The notes beneath the pieces are model-generated. The model was not told the origin of the DNA, searched no databases, and saw only the letters and a program-made list of their open reading frames with translations. Below, piece by piece: positions 1 to 8,966 of a stretch of DNA of 64,000 nt. The DNA is taken from NCBI RefSeq assembly GCF_947500705.1, contig NZ_CANMSY010000007.1:1-64000 (forward strand), written 5' to 3'. Source of the stretch: an uncultured Brachybacterium sp. (GTDB lineage: Bacteria > Actinomycetota > Actinomycetes > Actinomycetales > Dermabacteraceae). A program made the position numbers and the translations under genes. The stretch's first letter is position 1; every line of letters starts with the position of its first letter.

Positions 1-417
1 TCCGTATTATAATTGCCATTCAAATAAATGGCATCAACAAACAGACACGCTATTGAGATATCAAGCAACACGCGCACTCCGGAGACCCGAACCTTTCAGC
101 TCTTCGCTCCGAGGCAACTCCGCTAACTTACAACTTCCAGTTCTCCGAGTCAAATCGCTGCGGTGTGATCCGCGCCGCGATCTCCTCTCGGAAGACCCTC
201 CGTGCCAGGTCAGTGCGGGAATCTTGGTCTGGCACGCTGGCCGTTCCTTGTTCCCGTTGTCCGGGGCACGAGGAAGAACATTACGGGCCCGGCGCACCCC
301 CGTCAAGCCAGAACGACCATTTCCGAAGTGGCCTCGACCACACCTGCTTTCTGCGCATCTGTCCAGGTCAGATCTTGGCTACTCAGCAGTAGGTGCTTCT
401 GGCCGATCGGGGCCTGC
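1..417. other. AT-richer intergenic region, no supported gene
   Basis: No convincing gene is seen. The first 150 bases are clearly richer in A+T than the rest of the window. On the minus strand a short reading frame ends with a stop at 303-305 and runs back into the methyltransferase 3' end in another phase; its third positions are mixed, so it could be the tail of a decayed or acquired gene, but I recognise nothing in it. The other frames here show no typical codon use. This may be the edge of a foreign or degraded segment lying to the left of the window. Confidence 0.4.
14..33. terminator. AT-rich 7-bp hairpin
   Basis: TGCCATT and AATGGCA form a perfect 7-bp stem around a 6-nt loop. It may be the terminator of a gene to the left of the window. 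There is no clear T-tract. Confidence 0.3.
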
Positions 418-1569
418 TCAGTCGACCACCGGGCGCAGGCGCCACAGGGTGGTGACCTCCTGAGAGCGGGCGGCGTGCAGCAGGTCGTCAGGGTCTTGCG
501 CCCGGGGGTGCCGCGGCGAGGTGGAGACCGTGCCGATGACCTCCAGGCCGGCCCCGTCGATCAGCCCCGTCAACTCGCTGCGGCTGCGGAGCTTCAGATG
601 CTCGGCGAGATCCGAGAGGATCAGCCACCCCTCCCCGCCCGGGCGCAGGTGAGCGCTGAGACCGTCGAGCACTCCTCGGAGCATGCTCGAGTCCTCGTCA
701 TAGATCCCCAGTTCGAGGGCGGAGGTCGCCGTCCCGGGCAACCAGGGCGGATTGCAGACCACCAGATCCGCCTGTCCGGGCGGGAAGAGGTTCGCCTCGA
801 GCACATCGACGCGGTCCTCGAGACCCAGCCGCCGGATGTTCTCCCGGGCGCTGTCGACTGCGCGGGGGTTGATATCGGTGGCCACCACCCGGGACGCGCC
901 GCGTCGGGCGAGCACTGCGGCCAGCACGCCGGTGCCGGTCCCGAGATCGAAGACCTCCGCTCCCCCGTCGACCTCGGGCATGGGGGCCTGCGCGACGAGG
1001 TCCACGTACTCCGAGCGCACCGGGGAGAACACGCTGTGCCGGGGATGGATGTGCGCCTCGAGCGCCGAGATCGGGACGCCCTTCTCCTGCCACTGGTGGG
1101 CGCTGAGCACCCCGAGCAGCTCCGAGAGCGAGACGAGCATCGGCTCGGTCAGCTCGCCATACGCCTGCTGGCAGGCCGTGGCGACGTCCGGGGCACGGCG
1201 CAGGGCGAGCCGGTGGCCCGGTTCGAGCAGCACCACCACGCCGCCCAGCAGCCGAGCGCGCTCAGCCCGTTCCGCCCGATGGGCCTGGAACAGCCGGGCG
1301 ATGTCGAGGTTCTTGGGCAGCACGCGCCGATCCGCACGGCGTCCGATGGCCGTGAGCAGCTGACGGGCGTTGTGGTAGTCGCCGCGCCAGAGCAGCGCGA
1401 CCCCCGCGCGGATCCTGCGCAGCGCGGCATTCGCGGTGAGGGCGTCGTCCACGGCCTCGAGGCGCTCCGGCGGGGGCGCCCCGTTCTCGGAATGCCATCG
1501 TGCGGTGTGCGGTGTGCCGTGCTCGGTCCAGCTGATCGTGGACATCGGATGCTCCCAGGACGTCGCCAT
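418..1569 (-). CDS. class I SAM-dependent methyltransferase, RlmG/RsmC/PrmC-like
   Basis: A 383-residue protein with a C-terminal class I methyltransferase fold. The SAM-binding motif DLGTGTG is at residues 208-214 and the amino-group methylation motif NPPW at 273-276. NPPY/W motifs are typical of enzymes that methylate exocyclic amines of bases or glutamine side chains, so an rRNA guanine or a release factor is the likely target. The N-terminal 170 residues form a separate domain of the kind seen in bipartite rRNA methyltransferases. An internal Met at residue 9 is an alternative start. It is transcribed alone, on the same strand as the MarR gene behind it but 190 nt away. The substrate cannot be fixed from sequence. 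Confidence 0.85.
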   Translation of the reverse strand: MATSWEHPMSTISWTEHGTPHTARWHSENGAPPPERLEAVDDALTANAALRRIRAGVALLWRGDYHNARQLLTAIGRRADRRVLPKNLDIARLFQAHRAERAERARLLGGVVVLLEPGHRLALRRAPDVATACQQAYGELTEPMLVSLSELLGVLSAHQWQEKGVPISALEAHIHPRHSVFSPVRSEYVDLVAQAPMPEVDGGAEVFDLGTGTGVLAAVLARRGASRVVATDINPRAVDSARENIRRLGLEDRVDVLEANLFPPGQADLVVCNPPWLPGTATSALELGIYDEDSSMLRGVLDGLSAHLRPGGEGWLILSDLAEHLKLRSRSELTGLIDGAGLEVIGTVSTSPRHPRAQDPDDLLHAARSQEVTTLWRLRPVVD

Positions 1570-1761
1570 TGCGAGGAGCCGGCATCACGCCTGGGTCGGA
1601 GCACGGGGTGGGTCCTCGCGACGAGCCCCTCTCGTCGGGCCCCCAGTATTCCACCTGGGGGGTTCCCGGTGCACGATCCCGCCGGAGCCATGCGCCGCCT
1701 CGGGACTCGAGCTCTCAGGCGCCACGAGCCCGCACCCTCAGGCCCCGCGGGGCTCGCGCGC

Positions 1762-2292
1762 TCAGGGCTCGCTGGGTGTGAGCTCCGGCGGTGCCGCTTC
1801 GGTCTCGAACTGCTCCGCCATCGCGCGCAGGAAATCGATCGCGGCCGCGCGAGCCGGGGCGGGCACCTGCTGCGCGATCTCGAGCATCCGCTCGTGCATG
1901 CGAGCCATGCGCTCGCGCACCTGGGAGTGCGCGTGATCCGTGGCGATCACGATTCGCGAGCGACCGTCCCGTGGGTGCGGCACCCGGAGCAGGTGGCCCG
2001 AGGCGGTCAGCCGGTCCAGCAGCTTGGAGGTGGATGCGCCGGAGATGCGCAGGTGCTGGGCCAGGCGCAGGGGCGTCACCGGGTCCTCCGAGCGTTCATG
2101 GGCGATCACGAAGCGGAGGGCTGCGAGATCGGTGGTGTTCATGTCCATGCCCTCGCTCATCCGGCGGCGCAGATCCTCGTCCGCTACGCGGAAGGTGCGC
2201 AGGGCGCGCAGGAGGGTGACGGCGGAGTCGTCGCCGCCGTACCAGTAGCGGCTGCTCCGCCCCTGATCAGGGATTCGTGGCGTGTCGGTCAT
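1762..2292 (-). CDS. MarR-family transcriptional regulator, probable crt repressor
   Basis: A 176-residue winged-helix protein. Residues about 60-125 hold the MarR helix-turn-helix and wing, including the stretch LRISGASTSKLLDRLTASG and a basic wing around HPRDGRSR. It is divergent from idi-crtE with only 55 nt between start codons. In Corynebacterium glutamicum the MarR-type CrtR is divergent from crtE and is released from DNA by geranylgeranyl diphosphate; the same arrangement here suggests the same job. A near-palindrome in the intergenic region is the likely operator and would cover both promoters, allowing autoregulation. Function in pigment control is inferred from position. Confidence 0.85.
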   Translation of the reverse strand: MTDTPRIPDQGRSSRYWYGGDDSAVTLLRALRTFRVADEDLRRRMSEGMDMNTTDLAALRFVIAHERSEDPVTPLRLAQHLRISGASTSKLLDRLTASGHLLRVPHPRDGRSRIVIATDHAHSQVRERMARMHERMLEIAQQVPAPARAAAIDFLRAMAEQFETEAAPPELTPSEP

Positions 2293-2313
2293 GGGTGGAT
2301 GTTACAGTTCATT

Positions 2314-2332
2314 TAGATAGCCTGGCTAACTA
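2314..2332. promoter_or_regulatory. 19-bp near-palindromic MarR/CrtR-type operator
   Basis: TAGATAGCCTGGCTAACTA is symmetric at all but one pair of positions around the central T (arms TAGaTAGCC and GGCTAaCTA). It sits in the 55-nt divergent promoter between the MarR gene and idi, ending 15 nt before the idi GTG. Confidence 0.7.
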
Positions 2333-2347
2333 GAGATTGGAGTCATC

Positions 2348-2941
2348 GTGAGCGCACGGCAGATCCCCCGCTCCGGGAGCACCGAGTCCGGAACCACCGA
2401 AGCGGACCACGTGATCCTCATGGAGGAGGACGGCACCCCCCGAGGGCTGGCTCCCCGCGCCACGATCCATACCACGTCGACCCCTCTCCACCTGGCCTTC
2501 TCCTGCTACGTGGTGCGCGCGGACGGGAAGGTCCTGCTCACTCGGCGCGCCTTGACCAAGCGCACCTGGCCAGGGGTGTGGACGAACTCCTTCTGCGGCC
2601 ACCCGCGCCAGGGCGAGACCTTCCCCGACGCGATCTCACGACATGCCGCTCACGAGCTGGGCATGGAGGTGCATGCCCCCGAGGAGGCGCTGCCGGACTT
2701 CCGCTACCGGGCCGTGGACGCCTCAGGAGTCGTCGAGAACGAGATCTGCCCGGTCTTCGTCACCGTTGCCCTGAGCGAGCCTGTGCCTCATGATGAAGAG
2801 GTGATGGATCTGCGCTGGGTCTCGCCTGCGGAGCTCGCCGCCCTGGTGGAGCTGGCACCCTGGACCCTCAGCCCCTGGACGACCTCGCAGGTCCCGCAGC
2901 TGCGCGAGGTCCTGGATCGCATCCCCGCGAGCACCTCATGA
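2348..2941 (+). CDS. idi: isopentenyl-diphosphate delta-isomerase, type I
   Basis: A 197-residue Nudix-fold isomerase that interconverts IPP and DMAPP and feeds the prenyl synthase encoded next. The active-site cysteine region WTNSFCGHPRQGE lies near residues 77-89, followed by the Nudix-like helix RHAAHELG. An acidic metal-binding stretch occurs further on (ENEICPVF, HDEEVMDLRW). The GTG start is chosen because GGAG is 5 nt upstream and the protein then has the usual length. It is the first gene of the pigment operon and overlaps crtE by ATGA. Confidence 0.95.
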   Translation: MSARQIPRSGSTESGTTEADHVILMEEDGTPRGLAPRATIHTTSTPLHLAFSCYVVRADGKVLLTRRALTKRTWPGVWTNSFCGHPRQGETFPDAISRHAAHELGMEVHAPEEALPDFRYRAVDASGVVENEICPVFVTVALSEPVPHDEEVMDLRWVSPAELAALVELAPWTLSPWTTSQVPQLREVLDRIPASTS

Positions 2942-4119
2942 GCACGGTGCACCACCGGGCCGTCGAGCAGGAGATCCAGCGCCAGCTCCGCCTCGGAGCG
3001 ACCAGGCCCGGCACTCTGCCGCTGCCCGACCACGACGACCTGTGGGCAGCCTTCTCCCGTGCCACGGGCGGCGGCAAGCGATTCCGGCCGAACCTGCTGC
3101 TGGCCACCCACAAGGCGCTCGGCGGAACCCGCGGGCCCGCTGCGGTCCAGGCCGCCGCCGCCCTCGAGCTGATGCACACCGCCTTCGTGGTCCAGGACGA
3201 CGTGATCGATGGCGACCAGGTGCGCCGCGGGGCACCCAGCCTTCCAGGCGGGATCGCGGCCGACGCCCGACGGCGAGGAGCTGGTGCGAGCGAGGCGCAG
3301 CGGCTCGGGGAGGCGGCCGGCATCCTCGCGGGCGATCTGGGGCTGGTGGCGGCCCTGCGCGCCATCGTCCGGTGCGAGGCCCCTGCTCCCGTGGTCGAGC
3401 GCCTGCTCGACCTCTTCGAGAGCACCCTGCACGCCACGGCCGCCGGTGAGCTCGCCGACGTGCGTCTCCAGCTGGGCCCGGCAGATGGTCCCGTGGTGCT
3501 CCGCGAAGCGCTCGCGGTGGCCGAGCTGAAGACCGCCCTGTACTCCTTCCAGCTGCCGCTGCGCGCCGGCGCGATCCTGGCCGATGCCTCCCCCGAGGTG
3601 CTCAGCGCCCTCGACGAGATCGGCAGCCTGCTCGGCATCGGCTTCCAGCTGTTCGACGACCTGCTGGGCATGTTCGGCGACGAACGGCGCACCGGCAAGA
3701 GCGCGCTCGGCGACCTGCGCGAGGGCAAGCGCACCGCCCTGATCGCCCACGCCTCGACCACGGAGGTCTGGCCCGCGCTGCAGCCGCTGCTGGGTCGCGA
3801 GGATCTCGGCGAGGATGAGGCACGGCGCGCCCGGTCCCTGCTGACCGCCGGCGGCTCCCGCGCCTGGGTCGAGGATCTCGCCCGCTGGCACGTGAGCAGC
3901 GCCGCCGAGGCGGCCGTGCGTCACGACCTGCCGCCCGGGCTCGTCACCTCGCTCGACCTCGCGACCGCGGAGATCCTCCGCGCCGCCGAGCTCACCCTTC
4001 CCGCGTCCGTCCCCGAGCCCGACCCGTCCCGGATGCCGGCCCGCGCGTCGGCCCGTCCTTCTGCCGACCCGTCGACCCCCGTTCCCCGCCCCCGGGCGGA
4101 TGAGGAGCTCCTCGCATGA
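2938..4119 (+). CDS. crtE: geranylgeranyl diphosphate synthase (polyprenyl synthase)
   Basis: A 393-residue trans-prenyltransferase making the C20 precursor of phytoene. The first aspartate-rich motif DDVID is at residues 87-91, the GGGKRFRP substrate-binding loop at 44-51, and the second aspartate-rich motif FDDLLGMFGD at 239-248, which has the DDLLG form usual in actinobacterial IdsA/CrtE enzymes. The last 45 or so residues are a Pro/Ala/Arg-rich tail not expected in the catalytic fold. ATGA overlaps link it to idi and to the following SDR gene. The chain length (C20) is inferred from the crtB partner in the same operon. Confidence 0.93.
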   Translation: MSTVHHRAVEQEIQRQLRLGATRPGTLPLPDHDDLWAAFSRATGGGKRFRPNLLLATHKALGGTRGPAAVQAAAALELMHTAFVVQDDVIDGDQVRRGAPSLPGGIAADARRRGAGASEAQRLGEAAGILAGDLGLVAALRAIVRCEAPAPVVERLLDLFESTLHATAAGELADVRLQLGPADGPVVLREALAVAELKTALYSFQLPLRAGAILADASPEVLSALDEIGSLLGIGFQLFDDLLGMFGDERRTGKSALGDLREGKRTALIAHASTTEVWPALQPLLGREDLGEDEARRARSLLTAGGSRAWVEDLARWHVSSAAEAAVRHDLPPGLVTSLDLATAEILRAAELTLPASVPEPDPSRMPARASARPSADPSTPVPRPRADEELLA

Positions 4120-5672
4120 ACACACCTGCTCCCCACGACGCCCCGCTGGCCCTGGTCACCGGGGCCAGCGGATACATCGGCGGCCGCCTGGTCCCCGCGC
4201 TGCTGGACGCCGGGCTGCGGGTCCGCGCGATGGCGCGGCACGCCGACCGGCTCGAGGACCGCCCCTGGCGGAACCGGGTCGAGGTGGTGGAGGCCGACGT
4301 CCAGGACCCGGCGAGCCTGGAGGCCGCGCTCGACGGGGTCGATGTCGCCTACTACCTGATCCACGCGATGGGCGGCGGGCGCAGCTTCGCCGACCGCGAC
4401 CGGCAGGGCGCTCGTTCCTTCGCCGACGCCGCCGCGCGGGCCGGCGTGGGGCGCATCGTCTACCTCGGCGGCATCCATCCCGAGGGCGAGGAGCTTTCCG
4501 CACACATGGCCTCTCGCAAGGAGGTCGGGGACATCCTGCTCGCCGGTGCGGTCCCGGCCGTGGTGCTGCGAGCGGCGGTGATCCTCGGCTCCGGCAGCGC
4601 CTCCTTCGAGATCATGCGCCATCTCTCCGAGCGCCTGCCGGTCATGATCGCCCCGCAGTGGCTGCGCAATCGGATCCAGCCCATCGCCGTGCGCGATGTG
4701 CTCCACTATCTCGTCGGCGCGGCCCGGCTCGACGGCGCACCCAACCGCACCTTCGACGTCGGCGGGCCCGATGTGCTGACGTTCGCCGAGCTGCTCCAGG
4801 CCTACGCCCGAGCGGCCGGGCTCCCGCAGCGGCGGATCCTCACCGTGCCGGTGCTGACCCCGCGCCTGGCCAGCCACTGGATCGGCCTGGTCACGCCGGT
4901 GCCCACCGGCATCGCGCGCCCATTGGTCGAATCACTCATCCACGAATCGGTCGCCGCCGAGACGGATCTGCGCGCGCTGATCCCCGCCCCCGAGGGCGGC
5001 CTGACCAGCGTGGATCGTGCGATCGAGCTGGCCCTGGCCCGCGTCCGGGAGCTCGACGTCGCCACCGCCTGGCACTCGGCCACACCCGCCGGTGCTCCGT
5101 CCTCCCCGCTGCCCGAGGACCCCGAATGGTCCGGCGGCATCGTGCGCGGGGACGAGCGCCAGCGACCCGTCGACGCCTCCCCCGAGACCCTGTGGGCGGT
5201 GCTCGAGGGCATCGGCGGCCGACGGGGCTGGTACTCCTGGCGCCTGGGCTGGATCTCGCGCGGCCTGATGGACCGCCTCGTCGGCGGTCCCGGCCTGCGT
5301 CGCGGTCGCCGCCACCCCGACCGGCTCGCCGTGGGCGACGCCCTGGACTGGTGGCGGGTCGAACGCCTCGAACGGGGCCGACTGCTGCGCCTGCGCGCCG
5401 AGATGAGAGTGCCGGGACAGGCCTGGCTCGAGCTCGGCGTCCAGGAGAGGGAGGGCGGCGGCTCGATCCTGCACCAGCGTGCGATCTACCATCCACACGG
5501 ACTGCTCGGAGACCTGTACTGGTGGGCCGTCTGGCCCTTCCACGGAATCGTGTTCGGCGGCATGCAGCGCAATATCGCCCGCGCCGCAGAGGCTGCGCCG
5601 CCCGCGCCGCGCCGCACGGCGGACGCAGACCCGCACACCGACACCGACACCGACACCGAGGACACTGCATGA
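4116..5672 (+). CDS. NAD(P)-binding SDR fused to a DUF2867 domain
   Basis: A 518-residue fusion protein. Residues 10-300 form an extended Rossmann SDR with the nucleotide motif TGASGYIGGRL at about 14-24 and an NmrA/YbjT-like sequence. Residues 340-490 match the DUF2867/SRPBCC-like domain that often follows it (GWYSWRLGW, DALDWWRVE, YWWAVWPFHG). The tail is a run of Thr-Asp repeats. It sits inside the pigment operon between crtE and a TspO-like gene, coupled at both ends by ATGA. Its reaction is unknown. A role in finishing or protecting the C50 pigment, or in quinone or redox handling, is only inference from context. Confidence 0.85.
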   Translation: MNTPAPHDAPLALVTGASGYIGGRLVPALLDAGLRVRAMARHADRLEDRPWRNRVEVVEADVQDPASLEAALDGVDVAYYLIHAMGGGRSFADRDRQGARSFADAAARAGVGRIVYLGGIHPEGEELSAHMASRKEVGDILLAGAVPAVVLRAAVILGSGSASFEIMRHLSERLPVMIAPQWLRNRIQPIAVRDVLHYLVGAARLDGAPNRTFDVGGPDVLTFAELLQAYARAAGLPQRRILTVPVLTPRLASHWIGLVTPVPTGIARPLVESLIHESVAAETDLRALIPAPEGGLTSVDRAIELALARVRELDVATAWHSATPAGAPSSPLPEDPEWSGGIVRGDERQRPVDASPETLWAVLEGIGGRRGWYSWRLGWISRGLMDRLVGGPGLRRGRRHPDRLAVGDALDWWRVERLERGRLLRLRAEMRVPGQAWLELGVQEREGGGSILHQRAIYHPHGLLGDLYWWAVWPFHGIVFGGMQRNIARAAEAAPPAPRRTADADPHTDTDTDTEDTA

Positions 5673-6469
5673 CCCGCCCCCAGCGCCCGCTCGCCCGTCA
5701 GCTCGCCGTGACCGTCAGCTTCCTGCTGGCGATGGTCGGCACCGCGATCGGCGTCGGCGCCTTCGGGGGCGACCCGATCGCCGAGGCCGCGGGCGGGCTG
5801 CTCGCCGCGGACTCCACCCACCTCGCGCCTGCCAGCTCCGCCTTCATGATCTGGTCCGTGATCTACGCGGGCCTGGGCGCCTACACCCTGTGGCAGTGGT
5901 GGGACCGGCGCGATGCGCGCGGCATCGCCCCCGGCGCGATCCTCTCGCTGCTGCTGAACGCGGCGTGGATCCTCACCGTCCAGGCCGGCTGGGTGGCGCT
6001 CAGCGTGGTCGTCATCGCGCTGCTGCTGGTGGTCCTCGCCGACCTCTTCCGTCGTATCGCGGCCACGCCGCCGGGCGGGCTGCCGGAGCGGATCGTCGTG
6101 GACGGCACCTTCGGCCTGTACCTCGGCTGGGTGAGCGTCGCGACCTGCGCAAACATTGCGGCGGCGCTCAAGGGCGCCGGATTCTTCGGATTCGGCGTCC
6201 CCTCGCTGCTGGCCATCGCGGTGCTCGCGGTGGTCGCCGTAATCGGGGTGGCGCTCACTCTCGCCGGCCGGCGCCCGGTCGCAGCACCGCTGGCGATGAT
6301 CTGGGGCCTGGCATGGATCGCCGTCGGGCGGGCGACGGACGAGCCCCATGCCCCGGGCGTGGCGATCGCCGCCGCGGCGGTCGCGACCGTGATCGCACTC
6401 GCGGCCGCCGCGCAGTGGCTGCGCCCGCGGCGCGGAGCGTCCGCACCTGCCGGTCGGAGCGAGCGATGA
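5669..6469 (+). CDS. TspO/MBR-related tryptophan-rich membrane protein
   Basis: A 266-residue integral membrane protein with about seven hydrophobic segments. The motif PASSAFMIWSVIYAGLGAYT near residues 52-71 is typical of the larger TspO/MBR-related 'tryptophan-rich sensory protein' group. Classical TspO proteins are about 160 residues and bind porphyrins; in Rhodobacter TspO modulates carotenoid and photosystem genes in response to oxygen. Location between crtE and crtB, coupled by ATGA on both sides, ties it to pigment formation as a possible sensor or carrier. The exact ligand cannot be read from sequence. Confidence 0.75.
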   Translation: MTRPQRPLARQLAVTVSFLLAMVGTAIGVGAFGGDPIAEAAGGLLAADSTHLAPASSAFMIWSVIYAGLGAYTLWQWWDRRDARGIAPGAILSLLLNAAWILTVQAGWVALSVVVIALLLVVLADLFRRIAATPPGGLPERIVVDGTFGLYLGWVSVATCANIAAALKGAGFFGFGVPSLLAIAVLAVVAVIGVALTLAGRRPVAAPLAMIWGLAWIAVGRATDEPHAPGVAIAAAAVATVIALAAAAQWLRPRRGASAPAGRSER

Positions 6470-7332
6470 GCCGGAACACCACGGCGGAGATGCCGATCAG
6501 CCGCTACGACCTGGTCGCCCAGCGCAGCGCCGGCTGCGTGATCGCCGGGTACTCCACCTCCTTCGGCTGGGCGACCCGGCTGCTGGACGAGCCGGTGCGC
6601 ACCCACGTGCGCAGCATCTACGCGCTGGTCCGCATCGCCGACGAGACGGTCGACGACCCGGACCCCTCCTTCTCGGTCGCGGAGCGGTCCCGGCTGTTGG
6701 AGGACCTCGCCGCCGAGACCGCACGCGCGGTGGCCGGTGCCCGCTCCACCAACCTCGTGGTGCAGGCCTTCGCCCTCACGGCCCGGCGCTGCGGCATCGG
6801 CCCCGACCTCCTCGATCCCTTCTTCGCGTCCATGCGTGCGGATCTCGCGGTCTCCACGCACGACGAGGCGAGCCTCGCGGAGTACGTGCACGGCTCCGCC
6901 GAGGTGGTGGGACTGATGTGCCTGCGCGTGTTCCTGGGCGGGGACGAGGCCGCCTACGCGCGGCTCGCCCCGGCGGCGAGCGCTCTCGGCGCAGCCTTCC
7001 AGAAGGTGAACTTCCTGCGCGACCTCGCCGAGGACCACGATGAGCTGGGGCGCACCTACTTCCCCGGGCTGGAGATCGAGCAGTTCGGCGACGCCGAGCG
7101 GGACCACCTGCTCGACGACATCGACACCGACCTCGCACATGCCGCCACCGCCATCCCCCATCTGCCCGCCTCGAGCCGTCGCGCGGTGGCCGCCGCCCAC
7201 GGCTTCTACAGCGCTCTCTCACGCCGGCTGCGCGCCACCCCGGCGCAGCAGATCCGACGCGCCCGGGTGCGGGTCACCGACTACGAGAAGGCGGCGATCC
7301 TCGCCCGCACCCTGCTCGGGGTGCGCCGATGA
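6466..7332 (+). CDS. crtB: phytoene synthase
   Basis: A 288-residue head-to-head prenyl synthase that joins two GGPP molecules into phytoene. The first aspartate motif DETVD is at residues 59-63. The second, in NFLRDLAEDHDELGRTYFP, starts near residue 182, with D186 and D190 as the expected Mg-diphosphate ligands. Size and motifs are complete. It starts in an ATGA overlap with the TspO-like gene and ends in another with crtI. Together with crtI it yields lycopene. Confidence 0.95.
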   Translation: MSRNTTAEMPISRYDLVAQRSAGCVIAGYSTSFGWATRLLDEPVRTHVRSIYALVRIADETVDDPDPSFSVAERSRLLEDLAAETARAVAGARSTNLVVQAFALTARRCGIGPDLLDPFFASMRADLAVSTHDEASLAEYVHGSAEVVGLMCLRVFLGGDEAAYARLAPAASALGAAFQKVNFLRDLAEDHDELGRTYFPGLEIEQFGDAERDHLLDDIDTDLAHAATAIPHLPASSRRAVAAAHGFYSALSRRLRATPAQQIRRARVRVTDYEKAAILARTLLGVRR

Positions 7333-8966
7333 GCGCCGGCGCCGCATCCGGGACGCGCCGGACCGCCGTGGTGATCGGCGGCGGCATCTCCGGCCTCGCC
7401 ACCGCTGCCCTGCTCGCCCGCGATGGCTTCTCGGTGGATCTGGTGGAAGCTCGTGAGCAGCTCGGCGGCCGCGCCGGCAGCTGGGAGCGGGACGGATTCC
7501 GCTTCGACACCGGCCCCTCCTGGTATCTGATGCCCGAGGTCTTCGACCACTTCTTCCGCCTGCTGGGGACCTCCGCCGCCGAGCAGCTCGACCTGCAGGG
7601 GCTGGATCCCGGCTACCGGGTGTTCTTCGAGGGGCATGAGGATCCGCTGGACATCCGCGCCTCCGCCGCGCGCAACGCCGATGCCTTCGAGGAGATCGAA
7701 CCGGGTGCGGGCCTGCAGCTGGCGAAGTATCTCGACTCGGCCGCCCGCACCTACGACGTGGCCCTCGAACGCTTCCTCTACAGCTCGTTCACCTCGCTGC
7801 GACCCTTCCTCTCCGCGCGGGTCGCGCTGCAGGCGCCGCGACTGCTGCAGCTGCTCGCCGAGCCGCTCGAGCGCTTCGTCGCGCGCAGGTTCCGAGACCC
7901 GCGGCTGCGTCAGGTGCTCGGCTACCCGGCGGTGTTCCTGGGCTCCTCCCCGGACCGCACCCCGAGCATGTACCACCTGATGAGCGCCCTGGACCTCACC
8001 GGCGGGGTGATGTATCCGCAGGGCGGTTTCACCCATCTGATCGAAGCGATCACCGCTCTGGCCGTGCAGCAGGGCGTGCGCGTGCACACCTCGACCCGCG
8101 CCACCCGGATCCTCACCACCCCTGATGCCGCGCGGCCCGGCGGTCGGGGCCGGCCGCGGGCGAGCGGCGTCCAGGTGCAGGGGCCCGACGGGACCACCCG
8201 CGCGCTGCCCGCCGACGTGGTGGTCGCGACCGCCGACCTGCACCGGGTGGAGACCACCCTGCTGCCGCGGCACCTGCAGACCTTCCCCGACTCCTGGTGG
8301 CGGCGCCGCACCGCCGGGCCAGGGGCGGTGCTGGTGATGCTCGGGGTGGAGGGCGAGCTGCCGCAGCTGGCGCACCACTCCCTGCTGTTCACCCGCGACT
8401 GGCGCGAGAACTTCGGCGCCCTGCGCGAGGGGCGTGTGCCCTCCCCCGCCTCGACCTATGTGTGCCGCCCCTCGGCCACCGATCCGTCGGTCGCCCCTGC
8501 CGGGCACGAGAACCTCTTCGTGCTGGTGCCCGTTCCCGCTGATCCCGGGCTCGGGCGCGGCGGGCTGGATGGCGCCGGCAGCGCGGCGGTGGAGCGGGTG
8601 GCCGACGAGGCCATCACGATGCTCGCCGAGCAGGCCGGGATCCCGGATCTGGCCTCCCGGATCGTGGTGCGCCGCACCGTGGGCCCCGCCGAGTTCTCCG
8701 AGGATCTCGGCGCCTGGCAGGGCAGCATGCTCGGCCCCGCGCACACGCTGCGTCAGAGCGCCTTCTTCCGCGCCGGCAACGTCTCGCGGAAGGTCGGCTC
8801 GCTGCTCTACGCCGGCTCCAGCACGATCCCGGGCATCGGGCTGCCGATGTGCCTGATCAGCGCAGAGCTGGTCGCCAAGCGGCTGCGCGGCGACCGCTCC
8901 GCCTCCCCGTTGCCGGAGTCCGCGTCCGCGTCTGGTTCTGCGTCTGCTGAGGAAATCGTCGCATGA
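7329..8966 (+). CDS. crtI: phytoene desaturase (lycopene-forming)
   Basis: A 545-residue FAD-dependent desaturase. The N-terminal dinucleotide motif VVIGGGISGLATAALLARDG is at about residues 15-34, followed by GGRAGSWERDGFRFDTGPSW, the hallmark of bacterial CrtI. The C-terminal bacterial-type phytoene dehydrogenase signature is visible around LLYAGSSTIPGIGLPMCLIS. It carries out the stepwise desaturation of phytoene to lycopene, the substrate of the elongase and cyclase genes downstream. ATGA overlaps at both ends indicate translational coupling. Confidence 0.95.
   Translation: MSAGAASGTRRTAVVIGGGISGLATAALLARDGFSVDLVEAREQLGGRAGSWERDGFRFDTGPSWYLMPEVFDHFFRLLGTSAAEQLDLQGLDPGYRVFFEGHEDPLDIRASAARNADAFEEIEPGAGLQLAKYLDSAARTYDVALERFLYSSFTSLRPFLSARVALQAPRLLQLLAEPLERFVARRFRDPRLRQVLGYPAVFLGSSPDRTPSMYHLMSALDLTGGVMYPQGGFTHLIEAITALAVQQGVRVHTSTRATRILTTPDAARPGGRGRPRASGVQVQGPDGTTRALPADVVVATADLHRVETTLLPRHLQTFPDSWWRRRTAGPGAVLVMLGVEGELPQLAHHSLLFTRDWRENFGALREGRVPSPASTYVCRPSATDPSVAPAGHENLFVLVPVPADPGLGRGGLDGAGSAAVERVADEAITMLAEQAGIPDLASRIVVRRTVGPAEFSEDLGAWQGSMLGPAHTLRQSAFFRAGNVSRKVGSLLYAGSSTIPGIGLPMCLISAELVAKRLRGDRSASPLPESASASGSASAEEIVA

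Noticed and set aside
202-2316. 704-codon plus-strand frame across the methyltransferase and MarR genes
   Set aside because: It is the antisense shadow of two well-supported minus-strand genes; the protein is low-complexity and matches no family.
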